Notes: generated by a model from the sequence alone, not told the origin. A stretch of DNA of 64,000 nucleotides from Chaetomium olivaceum (GCA_039881045.1 JAYWVB010000076.1:1-64000), one strand, 5' to 3'. Positions 12,081 to 24,680 are shown, numbered from the stretch's first letter. Numbers and translations are program-made.

Positions 12081-15000
12081 TGCTAAACCACTCCCGCTGT
12101 GAGCAAGTAGAGATCCAGCGTGCGGATGGATCTCGCAATTCGCTGTCTATCCAAATTCGAAGCGCGAGGGTTTCCAAAAATCAATTCAAAAGCGGCAAAA
12201 AGGAGGCGTGCTGCGGAGAGCTGGCGTGTGTGCGAGGTTGTTGGTGGGCCACGATTGTTAGAGGTGTGTTGCGGTTGGGAACAGCTGGTAGCTGCAAGTC
12301 GAGGCGCGGGGAGGGAACAATAATAATTTCGGGCCCGGCTAGGGTATGGGTCCCTGGTGACTCTGCCAACCACCCAAGCTCGGGACACCAAGATTCAAAA
12401 AATTGGCCAGCAATTGGGGATGCGGCAGTGGCACGGAAAGATCCAGCGTAAAAGGACGAGTGGCTGTGCCTCCCGTTTGGGAGATGTGTAAAAGAAAGAA
12501 ACAGGCCCAACAAGAGGAATGAATTGCGGGTCAAGATGGATGGGTTGCCTGTCAGCGGGAGGCGCGTGGCAGGGGCAATCGGGTCAGCCGTGAGAAAAAA
12601 AAAAAAGTTGAGAGGGATTGAAGAGGCGAGCGTTACTTGGTTGCTCAAACGCTCAAACTTCACCCGTTGAACTTCTTGGGCATAATGGCATCAGTTAAGG
12701 AGGGAGACAAAACAGGAGAGATGGGAGCATCTGCGATGTCCCTCGATCCCGGGCGATTCCCAGCTTTGGTGGTGGAATGCTGGCGCTACAAGGGGGTACG
12801 TATTCGGCGAAGCGCATTTGCCCCTGGCAAGTACCCCTGCTGCCCCTCCCTTGGATGCGGTACCTGCCTTGCCCGGCGTTCAAACCACGCTGGATTGTCC
12901 AGATGTACACCTCCAGTCCTGCCGAATGCAGCATCGTGTGTCTGGGATGGCGTCTGACTGGACAGGTTGTCCGAAAGCTGCGTGGTGTCTACCACACTCG
13001 TACTCTCCAGCATGAAGGACTCGACGATGCTCCGGGCTTGCCAGGTACCTAAGGAAACGACGCGCAACTTCGGAAGTCAAGGCAAGATGATGTCTTTCCT
13101 CAATGGGCGGCGAGGCTGGTCATTTTCCTGTCAAGAGGTAGCCTTCTCACACCTTCGCTCGGTGAGTGCGACCCGCTTAGCGCTTCTGTGGGTTATTTGA
13201 TTTGACAGTGTCTCGCCCTAACTATCCAAACTGTGCTGTTTCCAAGCAGCGGCAATGAGACGAACCACGGGTTGACGAAAAGAGAAAGAGGATGCGCGCT
13301 GAAAACAGCAGATAATTGGTTGCGGAAATCGAGGAAGCGGTTCTCACACGCAATACACGGTATAGAACCACCGAGAATTGTTCAAACCACACAGTCCATT
13401 TAAGACCGTCGCTCTCCACTGCCTTTGTTGGATTGCAGCAAGGAGGCCCCGGGTCACGAGCCTTGGTCACCAAGGCGAAGCACCTGGTCTCCACAAGTGA
13501 CTCGATGGTCTGCCATTCCCCATCAAGTGACAAAAAAAGTGTTGGAACTTGGAATGGTCAATCTGGCTTCAATTTTGAAGTGAGGGCCTTATCAATACGT
13601 ATTACAATACGCGTCAAAAATTATAGAATTCAACCCATTCAAATAACTATTGTGATACCTCAATGGGTCGCTCGCGATGCTTCTTAGCGAGGCAGGATTA
13701 TACCACGATTTGGAGTTACATGCCATTACCCCGCCTGTTGTGTTCCCCATTTAGATCCCCATTTCGAGCCGTGACTGGGGTCGTCGAACAGGAATTGGAC
13801 TAGACACTGCTAGAGTCTCCCGATGGAGTTACTGGATGGAGTTTCTCAATGGAGCCTCGATGGAGAACGAGCTTAAGGCCATGTTAAACCGCTCTCCAGC
13901 GATTCTTTCGGTGCCGGATATTGACTAACTATGTAGTTATAGGATCTCGGGCTCGAGGTAGGTGAGCGAATAATCATATATTTTGTGCGATGCCTTTACG
14001 GATTCCTGAACGCATGACAAACTCCGTATTCCAGCTGTTTTGTTCAACATCGAAGCGCAGTTCGCTGACAACTGCCAAGTGATCCGACATCAGTATCACC
14101 TGTTCACGAGTTGCACGCCTTCATCCGCACTGTGCCTAAAGTTTCCTGCTCGCCGGATCGAACATTGATGCGCTCCAAAAAAGTACTTTTTGCCATCTAG
14201 ACCTCGAGACCGCCCAACAGTGGCCATTGTATGCACAAAAGACTGTCCTCCAAGAACCCCAAAGTCCAAATTGACTTGCACCGAGTGACATTTCGGTGCG
14301 GATGGCAGCACACCAATCATTTTGAGGCATGCTCCCCCATCACCCGACGGCTCGCCCTTTGACAGGCTGGACCTGTTAAGGACCCCGCCTCGAGTCCACC
14401 CGAGCAGCTCCCGTCCCGCGGAACCCACGAGGACCAATCGTCGAGATCACCGGATCGCTGGAGGGGAAGGACAGTTCTGCATGCTTAACTCATCGGGGCC
14501 CGGGCTTTGATCGAGTTTGTCCCGGCTCCCATTGCCGTCCCGCCTCGATCAGGCTGTCGGGTTTTGAGGAGGCGATGAGGAGGCCAATGAGCGATCAACC
14601 AACAATCAACCTCAGGAACAATGGACACCCCAGGCTAACCGCCTCGCGAATTGATAACGCCCGCTTGCGCCATTTGACGTGGCCGTCCTTGGACCGAACC
14701 CCGAAAACGAATTGACAAGCCAGTCTTTGTTTCAAGAAAGCAGGGCTTAACCCGAGGACACTCGAACTCATCCCCAACAAGAGCTTGGCTGTCCACGAAG
14801 TAGCTGCATAAACGTTCGGGGAGCACCACAGCCGTACAGCGGGACTCTGTGAGACATGTAACACTCCCAAACCCTCCGGGAACAAGAATTGTGAGCGTTT
14901 CCCAAACGCCACCCCTGGACGTTACCCACCGAGCCACCCTCCCGATTGTGGACATGCAAGCAAACACGGTATCACGGAATCGCAGTTGTCCCCAGATGAA

Positions 15001-15925
15001 TAGTAACAGTGGAAGAATCCAATGACACATGTCCCATGGCTTGCTGACAGAGTCTGTCGAGCAGGCAGATGGAAAGCTCGGGAAGTAGATGACGTTTCCG
15101 GGTTGTCCACCTGACTAGGGGCAAAATAACTGGCGTCGCAGACTCGCAATGCGCCAGGCCCGAAAAGAGAAACAGAAAAGATGGAAATTCCAAGGCAGGG
15201 ACACAATTCACGTCAAGCGGAAGCTGCGCGTCACGCCCCGGCTGACGATCAGGCACGCCCAGATCGTTCAAGCCGCGCGCGCCCATCAAGTGCCGTCTCC
15301 GAGACTGCCGGATTTGCGCTCCAGGCTCGCCAGGTCGCCAGGTTCCCAGTCGCCTTTGCTCACCATCGGCAGGGGCAGCCTCTTCCTTTCTCTGCCTGCC
15401 AGATGGCGGGGATCTACGACACCCGTCTGGGGGAAAAGAGCACCAAGCAGGAGATCAGCACACTGTACCCGCAGGCCCGCAGGATACGGATGGGCGCATG
15501 CTGCCACGTGCGTTTTATCCAGGGATCTCGTTGCAACCCTCGAGGTGAGAGGAGAGCACGGTTGAGGTTTTGATGAATTAACTGGGACTGCTAGAAGTAT
15601 TGAAGAAGAAAAGGAAAGGAAAAGAAGACGTCGAATAAATCACACCAATCCTTCGATATATCAATAATGAAACATACAATAAAAAGAGAACTGTAATCCA
15701 TTTTTTTGCGATCCGCAAAGGATGAAGCAATTACATTACACAGCTCCAACCCACAGGGTTGATAAGCGCTTGGGGGTCTCGTCCGATAAGGATGAGACGG
15801 CGTCAAGACAATTGAATCAATGTCAACTTGGACTGGACGGCCGTCTGCTTCTGGACCCTTCTTTATCGTGAAAAATCTAAAAGCCATACCATACCAACTT
15901 CACTCACAACCAACAACCACCCAAC
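12081..15925. other. Large intergenic region, no gene recognised
   Basis: About 3.8 kb between the divergently oriented C2H2 gene (-) and the DUF3602 gene (+). It includes a T/A homopolymer at about 12595 and a more AT-rich patch at 13560-14050. The open frames (100-140 codons) overlap on both strands and resemble no family I know. A non-coding transcript or long leader is possible, but I see no direct evidence. Confidence 0.45.
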
Positions 15926-16555
15926 ATGTCCACCGACGTCTTCCGCCGTGTAGGCCGTGGCGGAGCCGGCAACTTCTACAGCCAGCAGGACGTGCAAGAC
16001 GCCGAGAAGAAGGCGGCGAGCACAACCACCGTCCGTCCCAGACCCCGCTCTCCCCCCTCCACCGCCATACACGACTAACGTCCGCCACCCCATGTAGGAT
16101 CTCGAAGCCCAAGCCCAAGCCCACGACCAACCCCTCAACCCCCTTACCCTAACCCCAACCCACGCCACGGGCAGCTCCAGCCTCGGCCCCGGCACCAGCT
16201 ACACGCGCGCCGGGCGCGGCGGCGCAGGGAACTTCACTTTCACCTCCTCTGCCGCCGACGACGGCACCGGCGTGCCGGCCTCTTCAGCGGACACGGCGGC
16301 GCAGAAGCTGGAGGAGGAAGCGGATCGCGTCAAAGCACACGCCGCGGTCGCGGCTAGTCTGGCGGCCAAGTCCAAGGCTGGGGGTTGAGTGGGAGGGGCG
16401 GGGCGGGGAATTGGAGTTTTGGTGGTGCTAGTGAGAGGGAGGAGGAAGAGGCAGAGGAGCGACGGAGGGAGGCGGAGGAATTGGAGAAGAGGGTGCTGAG
16501 GGATGTTGAGGTTGGGTTGGCGCCGCCGGCGAGGGTGTATGTGCCGCCGCGGTAG
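15926..16555 (+). CDS. DUF3602-type protein with three GRGGAGN repeats
   Basis: A small fungal protein built around the repeated motif GRGGAGN, seen at about residues 10-16, 74-80 and 134-140. Each copy is followed by an aromatic residue (NFY, NFT, NWS). The C-terminal third is a charged Glu/Arg-rich helix. Exon 1 is 15926..16030 (35 codons) and exon 2 starts at 16098 after a CTAAC branch site and TAG acceptor; the donor (GTCCGT) is weak. Exon 2 runs into a stop codon just before the third repeat unless one G is added to the G5 run at 16380-16384, after which the frame stays open to 16555 (187 residues in total). The biochemical role of DUF3602 proteins is not established. The gene lies 420 bp upstream of pam18 on the same strand. 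Confidence 0.8.
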
Positions 16556-16976
16556 GAGGTATTTTGAGGAGGGGGTGTGGGGTGGAATGGGAGAAGCAAA
16601 TGGTGATGTGGAAATTGAATCTAAGTTTCGTTGATTTATTGTCGAGATCTTATCTTGCAAGTCCAAACAGCAGCATGAAGTTGAGAGGGATGGATGCCAA
16701 GCCCATAACCAAGGAGGTATTGTGTAATGTACAATACGGTAACATTACGATCTGTCCCGGCCCCGGTAAACGGCGGCGGCAAATCCCGCCATCGAACCCG
16801 GCAGAAAAAGTTCCATCGCAATCCACCCTCTGCAGCAAAGCGCATCATCGCCGTCACCAACCACAACCCACCACCACGCCCGCTTCCACAGCGCACCACA
16901 CGCACCAAACCTACGCTCACCACATCCACCCACCGAACCCTCGATCAAAACACCGCCACCCAACAAACAACACAAA
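16556..16976. promoter_or_regulatory. Intergenic gap holding the pam18 promoter
   Basis: This 421-bp gap separates the DUF3602 stop from the pam18 start. It must contain the first gene's 3' end and the second gene's promoter and leader. The last 130 bp are C/A-rich, as is common for fungal 5' leaders. Confidence 0.5.
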
Positions 16977-17691
16977 ATGGCCTCCGCAGTAGCCATCGGC
17001 GCAGGCGTCGCAGTCGCCGCCTTCCTCGTACGACCTCCCCCCTCTTCCCCCCCCAACTCATCCCCTCCCCTCCCCTCCCCAACAACGGCAACGACACCAG
17101 CAAACCAAAGCAAACCCAACCAAACCCACACCCGGCACAACTACAGCACGCACCCCCAAAACCTCAAAGAGCATGGAGCTAACTGAAAGCGTTAGGGCAG
17201 AGCCGGCCTGGTAGCCTGGCGGCGGTCGCGCGGCGGCGTGGGCGCCCTCGGCAAGGCCTTTTACAAGGGCGGGTTCGAGCCGCGCATGAACAAGCGCGAG
17301 GCGGCGCTGATTTTGTCGTTGAAGTACGTTTCTTTTTTCTCCTTTTCTTCCCTCTTTCTCTCTGCGCCGCTAGTGTAGTGGTGGTTATCCGGGAGTGGTG
17401 TGGTGATGTGGTGATGTGGTGACGTGGTGGTGGTGATGGTGGTGGTGGTGGTGATGGTGGTGGTGGTGGTGGCGGTGGTAGTAGTTGATATCTTAGGAGG
17501 ACGGGCCAGATTATATGGGATTTACGCATACTAACACGGGTGCCAACAACAGTGAGAGCGGCTTGTCCAAGGACAAAGTGCGCAAGGCGCACCGCACGCT
17601 GATGCTCCTCAACCATCCTGACCGCGGCGGCAGCCCATACCTGGCGACTAAGGTGAACGAGGCGAAGGAGTTCCTAGAAAAGAATACATGA
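16977..17691 (+). CDS. pam18: Pam18/Tim14, J-protein of the mitochondrial import motor
   Basis: Pam18 (Tim14) is the J-domain subunit of the presequence translocase-associated motor; it stimulates the ATPase of mitochondrial Hsp70 at the inner membrane. The N-terminal segment ASAVAIGAGVAVAAFL is a membrane anchor, followed by FYKGGFEPRMNKREAALIL, the family's signature linker, and a C-terminal J domain with the diagnostic HPD tripeptide in LLNHPDRGGSPYLATKVNEA. Exons: 16977..17027, 17196..17323 and 17553..17691, giving 105 residues, the usual size. Introns use GTACG-type donors, CTAAC branch sites and TAG/CAG acceptors. Intron 2 is unusually repetitive. Confidence 0.95.
17394..17485 (+). repeat. 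GGT/GAT-rich microsatellite in pam18 intron 2
   Basis: About 90 bp of imperfect GGTGAT and GGT triplet repeats occupy the middle of the second pam18 intron, upstream of its CTAAC branch site. Confidence 0.9.
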
Positions 17692-18375
17692 CGGGATTAT
17701 AGATTCCCTATCTCCTCCCCCTCCCCTACGGGGTGGGGGTTGCGGAATGAGGTATGAAATGGGGAAGTGCTGGCTGATCGGGGGCTGGTTTCGTCAACTC
17801 GAGCCGAGGAAGAGGAGAGGCCGGCGATGTGACGGACCTGCACCCGCCCGCCATGCGAGGAACAGCCCACTGCGCCGAAGCCCGAATCTCGCGCGGTCAA
17901 ACGCACCACGACATGTACAACACATACACACAGAATCATAGCACTGGCGTTTAGGGGGGTGGCTTGGCTTTAGAATCGGTTAGCTTTGGTCATGTCATGG
18001 CAGGCCTTGGCTTAACAAGTTTGATGGGGGCGGCTGTATTATCACGAGTTGTTCGCCCCCGGATTGGGGTGACATGAAGAAAGGCTGGGTGGTCTACGGA
18101 CCGCTGACACACTTGGCTTGGGCTGAGTGAGTAACTCTCCTCTAATATAACACTATGCACACATTAACTTGGTCATATACTTGTCATGTTAAGGGGGCCA
18201 TGATAACCATAGTAACGTATTGGGAGCATGTGAAGAGAGATTTTATACGCCCTTGTGCTATGAGCAAGCCACCTGTCTAGTCTAGTAAACGCGGTCCGCC
18301 CACAAATCCGGAGGTATCTCCCAGCTCAACCGATTAACGGTTCAAGCCTGGCCTTCACTCTGGGCGATTCCCTCA
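17692..18375. other. Convergent 3' region, no gene recognised
   Basis: This is the gap between the converging stops of pam18 (+) and the DEDDh-nuclease gene (-). It should hold both 3' untranslated regions. I see no coding signal. Confidence 0.5.
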
Positions 18376-20405
18376 CTACCAGCCCTGGCCGCCAGTCTCC
18401 TCACTGCCCCAGTCCTGGTTGCTGGTATCCTCGCTACTACCCCAGACTGCCGGGCCGGCAGGCAGGCCGAGGGGCTCGCCGCCATCGGTCTCTTCGCCAC
18501 TGGTCCAGCCCTCCTTCTCGGTGAAGTCGGCGTAGGGGACATGGCTGCAAAAGAGTGTTAATCAGCAATGACATAAAAGCAGAACCGCTCCAAATAGGTA
18601 TCACTCACCCGTCGGCCTTCTCCTTCCGCGCCTGCAGGCTCATGCCCATCTTCTTGACCGCCAGACCGATCATGGCCCGCAGGGTATACACGGCATCGTT
18701 GCCGGCGTTGTGCAGGTTACGGTACTCGAAATCCAGGTAGGAGAGAACGCTAGCCAGGCTGGCCGAATCATTGCTCCGGACCAGGTACTGGTGCATCTCC
18801 CGCGTGTCGGCAACGTCGATGACGTTGCGGGCGGCCTCGACATAGTACGACAGGTACTTGAGGTACTTGATGTCGGACGACGACTCATGGAAGACGAGGA
18901 CGACAGGCCGGGAGGCGCCGCCGTTGGCAAAGGTTGCACGATCGATCACGTCCTTGATGAGCTCGGGGACACGGGCTTCCTCGACAAACTCGGTTGCGCT
19001 GTGTGGGGGGTTAGCTGTGTAGTTCTTGGGAGGTTCTGTGGGAGCGGGGACATACCCAAAGTCAAAAAACTCGGCGCACCCATGAACATAGCGTGAGTTA
19101 GTGGCCCACGTGTTTTCCTTGACGCGAATGTGGCGGGCGTCAACCATCCCAAGCCAGTTCTGGCCGTTTTCGCCGGGCGCAGTGCGCGTGAGGTGGGCGG
19201 TATCCAGCATGGCGATGCCGACCTCGGTGATGAGGCCGTGATCCTGCTCCCAGGCCTCGAGGTCGATGGCGACAAACAGGACGGACTTCTCGGGCTCCAG
19301 GACCATGGGGCGATCGAAGTCGACATTGACAAGTTCGGCAGCGATCTCATCAGCTGCCTTGGCACGGAGGCCAAGATAGCGTTGGACGCGCTTGACCGAT
19401 CGACCCCATTCTTGGTGCATCTTAACACGCTTGGGCCGGTTCCGGTCCGACTTCTTACCCTTTTTCCGGTCGGCACGGGTCCGCTTCAAGAGCCCCCTAA
19501 ACTCTGCCATGCCGAGCTGGGTGACTTGGGTCAGGTCATCCTCCGGATGAGGGGCAGGAATCGCGTCGCTGAGAGCCTTGAATGACTCGGCGCTGTCTGA
19601 GCGACCCAGAAAGCGCGGCAGAGGGCTGTTGCCGGCCCCAAAAGACATGGTGAACCTCTCCTCGTTTCTGCCACGAGGGATGGTGAACTGGGTCTCCAGT
19701 TTGGCGTTGACCACCTCCAGGAGATGGTTGAACTGGTAGGTGGGTACAAAAATAACAGGCTTCATCTTCATATCCGCAGGGCAGTGAAGATAGTAGCTAA
19801 TTTACTGTCAGATCGAGTTTTAACTGAACGCACTGGTATGTCGACTTACAGGTCCCAGACAAGGTTGTCATGAAGCGCCTCGGTGGTAAAGAGAGGCTCG
19901 GCCTTGAGATGGTCAGCACACGAATCCCGAAGTTTGGTTGACTATTGATTCGAGATGAGATACTTACACGAGCTCCGTTGGCCTTGCCAACGAACATGGC
20001 CGGGTAGTTATCAATGAGCCTCCACGGCACGAAGGTCAAGCCCTTCTCGGAGAGGTCGCCCATGGCAAGGCCCGTCTCGACCCATTTGACCTTCTCCAGC
20101 TCGGCAAGCTCGCTGGGAAACGCCACCTCCTCGGAGGCATACTGACGCGCCTTGCTGAGCTTGATGCTACCGCGAGCCCGCTCGGCCTTGCTGAGCTTGT
20201 GGAAGTTGAAGACCATGCGGGCTGAGTCCTCCGAGTCGTAGTCATCTTCCTGGGGATCAGAAACGGCGCCAGCTAGCTCAAGATCTTCAGGACCATCGAC
20301 CTCATCCTGGTGAGAGCGCCACGCAGAGGCGTCGAAGCCCTCCCACATGTCGGAATCATCGCCGGAGATGTCCTGCAGGCGACGCTTGAAGTGGTCGTCC
20401 GCCAT
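18376..20405 (-). CDS. Gfd2/YDR514C-like DEDDh 3'-5' exonuclease-fold protein
   Basis: The C-terminal half has the RNase H-like exonuclease layout: motif I in VLFVAIDLEAWEQDHG (D-x-E), motif II in LVFHESSSDIKYLKYL (Asp), and motif III in NLHNAGNDAVYTLRAMIG (His, four residues, Asp), the DEDDh pattern. This arrangement is found in the Gfd2/YDR514C family, whose yeast members are linked to mRNA export; enzymatic activity of this protein is inferred only. The N-terminal half (acidic start, FHKLSKAERARG) lacks a known domain. Five exons: 20405..19968, 19902..19850, 19796..19056, 18998..18609 and 18544..18376, giving 596 residues. The 57-nt intron at 19055..18999 is divisible by three and would be read through if missed. 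No frame disruption. Confidence 0.75.
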
Positions 20406-21577
20406 TTTTGTTTGTCAGAGAACAAAGTGATAGTGATCGTCTCGTCTAAGTTAATGAAAGTGAAGCGGACGAAACGATAAAAATCGTCTGGTCTTGGTTG
20501 TTGACAGGTTGAGTAACCAACAACAACTGGTTGAGAAAATAGGCAGAGGAGAGGGGAGAACAAGGAAAATAAGCGTGGGTTGAAGAAAAGCAGTGTGAAA
20601 ACTCTGCCCCCGTCAAGGACCCGCCACAACGTTGGACCAAAGCCTTCAAGACCCCCGTCACTGATCACTGAACAGGTTTTGTTATGAGGCCGTTAAGGCC
20701 AAAGGTGGACGGGGGTGTGTGAAGGGTATAGAATCGATACTGTGGGCATGGTTAACACAGTGACCACTGCAACAACAAGATGGAGACTTGAACTAACTTA
20801 AATCTTGGCCCCAGCCTAGTTGATACAGCTCAGGTTTGTCTCGAAGATGCTCTCAAGATTGCTCGAAGATACTGAGTGAGGTTGCGTTGTGACTGTGAGT
20901 AGCACCTGCAGTGTCTGAACGAGCACAGGTGCAAACAGAAAGGGGCTGAGGAAGGAGCTGTCGAATAACACGAATGATCAGTCACAAAAAGCCAATTGTT
21001 TGTGGCTGACGCAGACTGGAATGACAAACAGAAGCACACTCTTCAAGTACCTTGTTATTTCATGTACAGGTGCAGATTCAAAACATGAAGTGCTTCTGTG
21101 CTATGGATATTGTACTTTCTCCAGCGTGAATGAGCTGTGGCGGGTGGATGTGGTGTTACACAATGTGTCCAAGGAAAGAAGTGTTGTAAACAGTTGTTGT
21201 CCAAAGAGTCAGGCTTATGAACGAACATAATTGTGGATCCCAGCATCTTAGCCCTCCCGCTCTTTAACAACTATTTGATCAGGCTGTGCCTTTGTGAAAT
21301 AGCGGTATGTGATATTGGGCCGCAACTAGGCACATAACTGGGCACAAAGATACCCAGGGGTGACGTTAGTTAGCATATGAGCATAAGCCTGGCTGTGCAA
21401 CACCTGTATCAAAAGGCATGAGGCTTCCCAATGTGGATATGACGATTGTAGGCCTCAAAACCCACTCCTCGGCCCTCCGCCCAACACCATTCTGCCAGGT
21501 CCTTTTTTCCCGATAGTAAAACGCCCATCATTTTGCTTATACATACTGGTAACTTGATCTGTTCACCCACGAATGGA
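20406..21577. other. Intergenic: nuclease promoter and Ku80 3' side
   Basis: The left part is the promoter of the minus-strand DEDDh gene and the right part the 3' flank of ku80. Base composition is more balanced than in the genes. I see only short open frames. Confidence 0.5.
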
Positions 21578-24073
21578 TCAGGTTGCAAACTGGCCAACGG
21601 TTAGCAAGACACCGCAAGTAGACCACCAAGCAACTTAGATAAGAACAAGTAGACTTACTGCCTTGGCCTCATCAGCCGTCACCTCCGACACCTCCGACTC
21701 ATCCTGAGTAATGAGACTCAGATGACCCCCAACAATATGCTTGTACCACATCTCCCTGCGATCACCATCCAGCTCCCCGCTCAGGATACTCTTCTTCAGC
21801 CCGGTCAAGAACGTATTATACAACCCTGGCAGTTCCAAGCTGATGAGTTCCTCGCGCATGACGCGAAGGTTCTCGGCGGCGCGGGCGTAGAACAGGTCCG
21901 CGAAGCTGTCCTGGATGAGCTTGCGGACGATTTGGCCCATCTGCTTCGCCGCGCTCTCGATGGTGGCGTCGTCCGCTGCTGTTGCGAGGATTTGCTTGAA
22001 CTCGGGCACCGCGTTGTCAAGCGAGATCGTGGTGCGTTTGCTTTCGCCGAGGAGCGAGTCGATGTCGAGACCGGAGAGGGGCTTGACGGGCTCCTTGCGG
22101 CCGCCGCGGCCTTGGGCTTTGGCTGGCACTGGTTTCGAGTGTTAGCTGGCATGCTAGATCAAGTAACCAAGGCAACAACAGACCCTTTTTGATCTCGGCC
22201 GCATCAATCAGTGCTTCGATCTCCGGCTTTGCCTTTTCAATTAGTTTCTCTGGCGGCTTGGAGAAACGAAGCAGAATCTCAGCCGGTGGCTCGATGGGTG
22301 CGTCCGGGTCAACGGCGCGTGCACGGATGGCCTGGTTCATGCGGTGAATGGTCGGGTTGTACGTCTCATCGATTGGCGCGTACTCTGTTGGTTTCCTGGG
22401 CCGAGTTAGCTTCGTTACGTGCGTGTAGCGAGCCAAAATACGACATACCCGTCCTCATCCACATCGAAACCGGAGAGGTCCATGGCATCGACAAAATCAC
22501 TCATCGCCTGCTTCAGGTCCTCTGATGGCAGGAGTCGGTGTTCTTTGATAATGTTGCCAGTGACGGTGAGTACCTTATCCAACGGTGGAAACTGGTAGCT
22601 GCGGAGGTCCTCAGCAAACGGTAGTGGTACATCGTACAGGCACTCAAAGTCGTCTTCGATGGCGGGGTTCGGCTTGAGTAGAAGGAGTTGGGTTGGGTGC
22701 CATCTTTCTGCACGTATCTCGCCACGGCATACGACTCGAGCTCGTGAAGAGCGTGAATAAGGGCAGAGAGCCCAAGTTCTGCTTCCTCGTTGTGCTTTTG
22801 CGCAACGATGATGCCCGTTTCGCCTAAATTGAGGAAGGGGTTATACTGCGGAGCCATCTTAGCAACTCATTCTCAAAACCAAAGCTCGAGTGACTTACAC
22901 TGCTGAATGGGATGAAGCCAAGGATGGTGAATGACTTCTTGGTCTCTAGCTTGGTGATGGAGAAATCGGATTCGCTAAAGGGCACAACGGTCCGGCCGTA
23001 CTGATACCCCTTCGCAAGGTCCTCAAACTCCACGTCCCGCTTTCCACCGGGGGCATCCGAATCGTTGACCCTGTAGGTGCGCATATGCTTGACGCCGGAG
23101 AACTCGGCATCGCCCATCTCAGTATCTTCGTTGAGAGTCTCGGATTGGGACGCCCCGCCAAGCTCGGAGTTAACAACCACAGTGCTTGCCGGCGGCACGG
23201 GCGCACGTTTGGTCTTGAAATAGCGCTCGACATGGATGCTCAAGGCGCTCTTGTAGTTTTCGGGGTCCCCGAGTGTAAGCGCACCGTCGTACGCCTTGAA
23301 GGGTCTCACGGGCTTGATGCGAGGGATAGCAAGCTCTTCAACAGCCTGCTGCATGGTTCCAATCACGCCATTGTTGCACTGGTCCACCAGCTTGCGGAGA
23401 ATCTTCTCATTCTTGGCCTACGTAGAGTGAGTGAGTGGTCTGGAAGAAGGCCCATATATCGACTTACCTTGCCCTTGGACTTGTCCTCTTCCTTGAAGCC
23501 GTAGTCCGCATCGTCGAAATCGACGCCACTAACGACGTCAGCTGCTGTCCCAACTCTGGCTCGAAGGGTGCAAACTCACATCACAATCAACTCAATATTA
23601 GAGTCATTGAGCCGGTTGGCAACATCCTCGGACGACTCATCATCGATCGGTGACTCTCCGTTCGTGACCAGGATAATCCGCCGGTTGTACTTGAGCTTCT
23701 TGGTGAACAGCTCGATCATGGAAAGGGCGACCACGATGGCCGATATCGCATCGCCACCGTAGGTGTGTGAAGGTTCTATTGATGAGCGCAGTTCTCTGAG
23801 TTGGGTCATAGTCATAGGACCGATGTCCTGGAGAACCGAGATGTGCTCGTAGCCCTCTAGGCCTTCGCTGTCTTGTGCATTGTTGGTTTCCTCAGTATTG
23901 AGGCCCACGACTCCCAGAGTCCAGGTCTTGCGGCTGGCGGCGACGGTGGTAGAGATCTTGTCCCAGACATAGCGCATACCAAAGTCAAGATCCGATTCGT
24001 CGCGGCCGTTGTGGCAGTCGGCCATCGACTCGCCGAGGTCGACGATGTACACCGTTGCTTCCTTGTCCGCCAT
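21578..24073 (-). CDS. ku80: Ku80, DNA-end-binding subunit of non-homologous end joining
   Basis: Ku80 pairs with Ku70 to ring DNA ends for non-homologous end joining and also acts at telomeres. The start ATVYIVDLGESMADCHNG opens the vWA-like domain (about 1-185). The core barrel carries SFTILGFIPFSS and FLNLGETGIIVAQKHNEE, and the C-terminus matches the helical DNA-PK-binding domain (GLKKSILSGELDGDRREMWY). Seven exons: 24073..23580, 23528..23468, 23417..22899, 22845..22449, 22395..22184, 22128..21659, and a 12-nt last exon 21589..21578. Exon 4 contains a frame break near 22687: after DGTQPN the conserved Leu-rich continuation is in another frame, restored by one extra C. With it the protein is 721 residues, the usual fungal length. 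The Neurospora orthologue is mus-52. Confidence 0.93.
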
Positions 24074-24680
24074 TTTTGCTGAAGTTGATTTCCAAAGAAA
24101 GAAAAATTGGGTGAGAGGGTGAGAGATGAATAAAAAGGGGCGAGAAAGGCGCGCAGGCCAGAAACCTAAAATGCACTTATTCTGAGTTCATCCTGAAGGT
24201 CTAGGCAGCATCCGTGAAACAAACGACCAGGCTCGCGATGGGCGACTGCTGCCTCGCGTGGGCACATGATAGCGCGTCATCGAATTGAACCCCTGTAGGT
24301 ACAGGCATGGTTGCTGACCTCCGGCGTCTTTCTCTGCGAACACAACAAGCAAAGGCCAAGAGGATATAAAATTGTATCTGATTTGACTTTGCTCTACTAC
24401 TGTATCGTACTACTTGGTTTTCATCTGCTTCTTTTCTTTTTTCCTTCCTGTTTCCCGAAGAGGAATTTACACAAGTATTCCGGGGCAACGAACAGACCCC
24501 GAGTTACACCGGCTGTCGCTTAGCAGCTTGGATGGGCCCAAGCGATCCCCGCTCAGACACTCAACAACAACTTGTCTCGACCTTGAGTGATACATCGAGA
24601 TCATCAATTGCCTCTCCTCTCGTATTCATTAATATTTGGACTCATAATAACGCTTGATACTGTGACAATTTACGCTCACA
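24074..24680. promoter_or_regulatory. Divergent promoter between ku80 and the TMEM205-like gene
   Basis: The two start codons are 607 bp apart and point away from each other, so this gap must serve both promoters. It includes pyrimidine-rich stretches around 24420-24460. No specific operator could be identified. Confidence 0.6.

Noticed and set aside
14096..14437. Possible tRNA-like GGATCGAAC segment near 14155
   Set aside because: The flanking bases do not form a T-stem or acceptor stem on either strand.
16556..17691. Operon-like co-transcription of the DUF3602 gene and pam18
   Set aside because: The 420-bp gap with its C/A-rich leader suggests a separate promoter; no evidence of a shared transcript.
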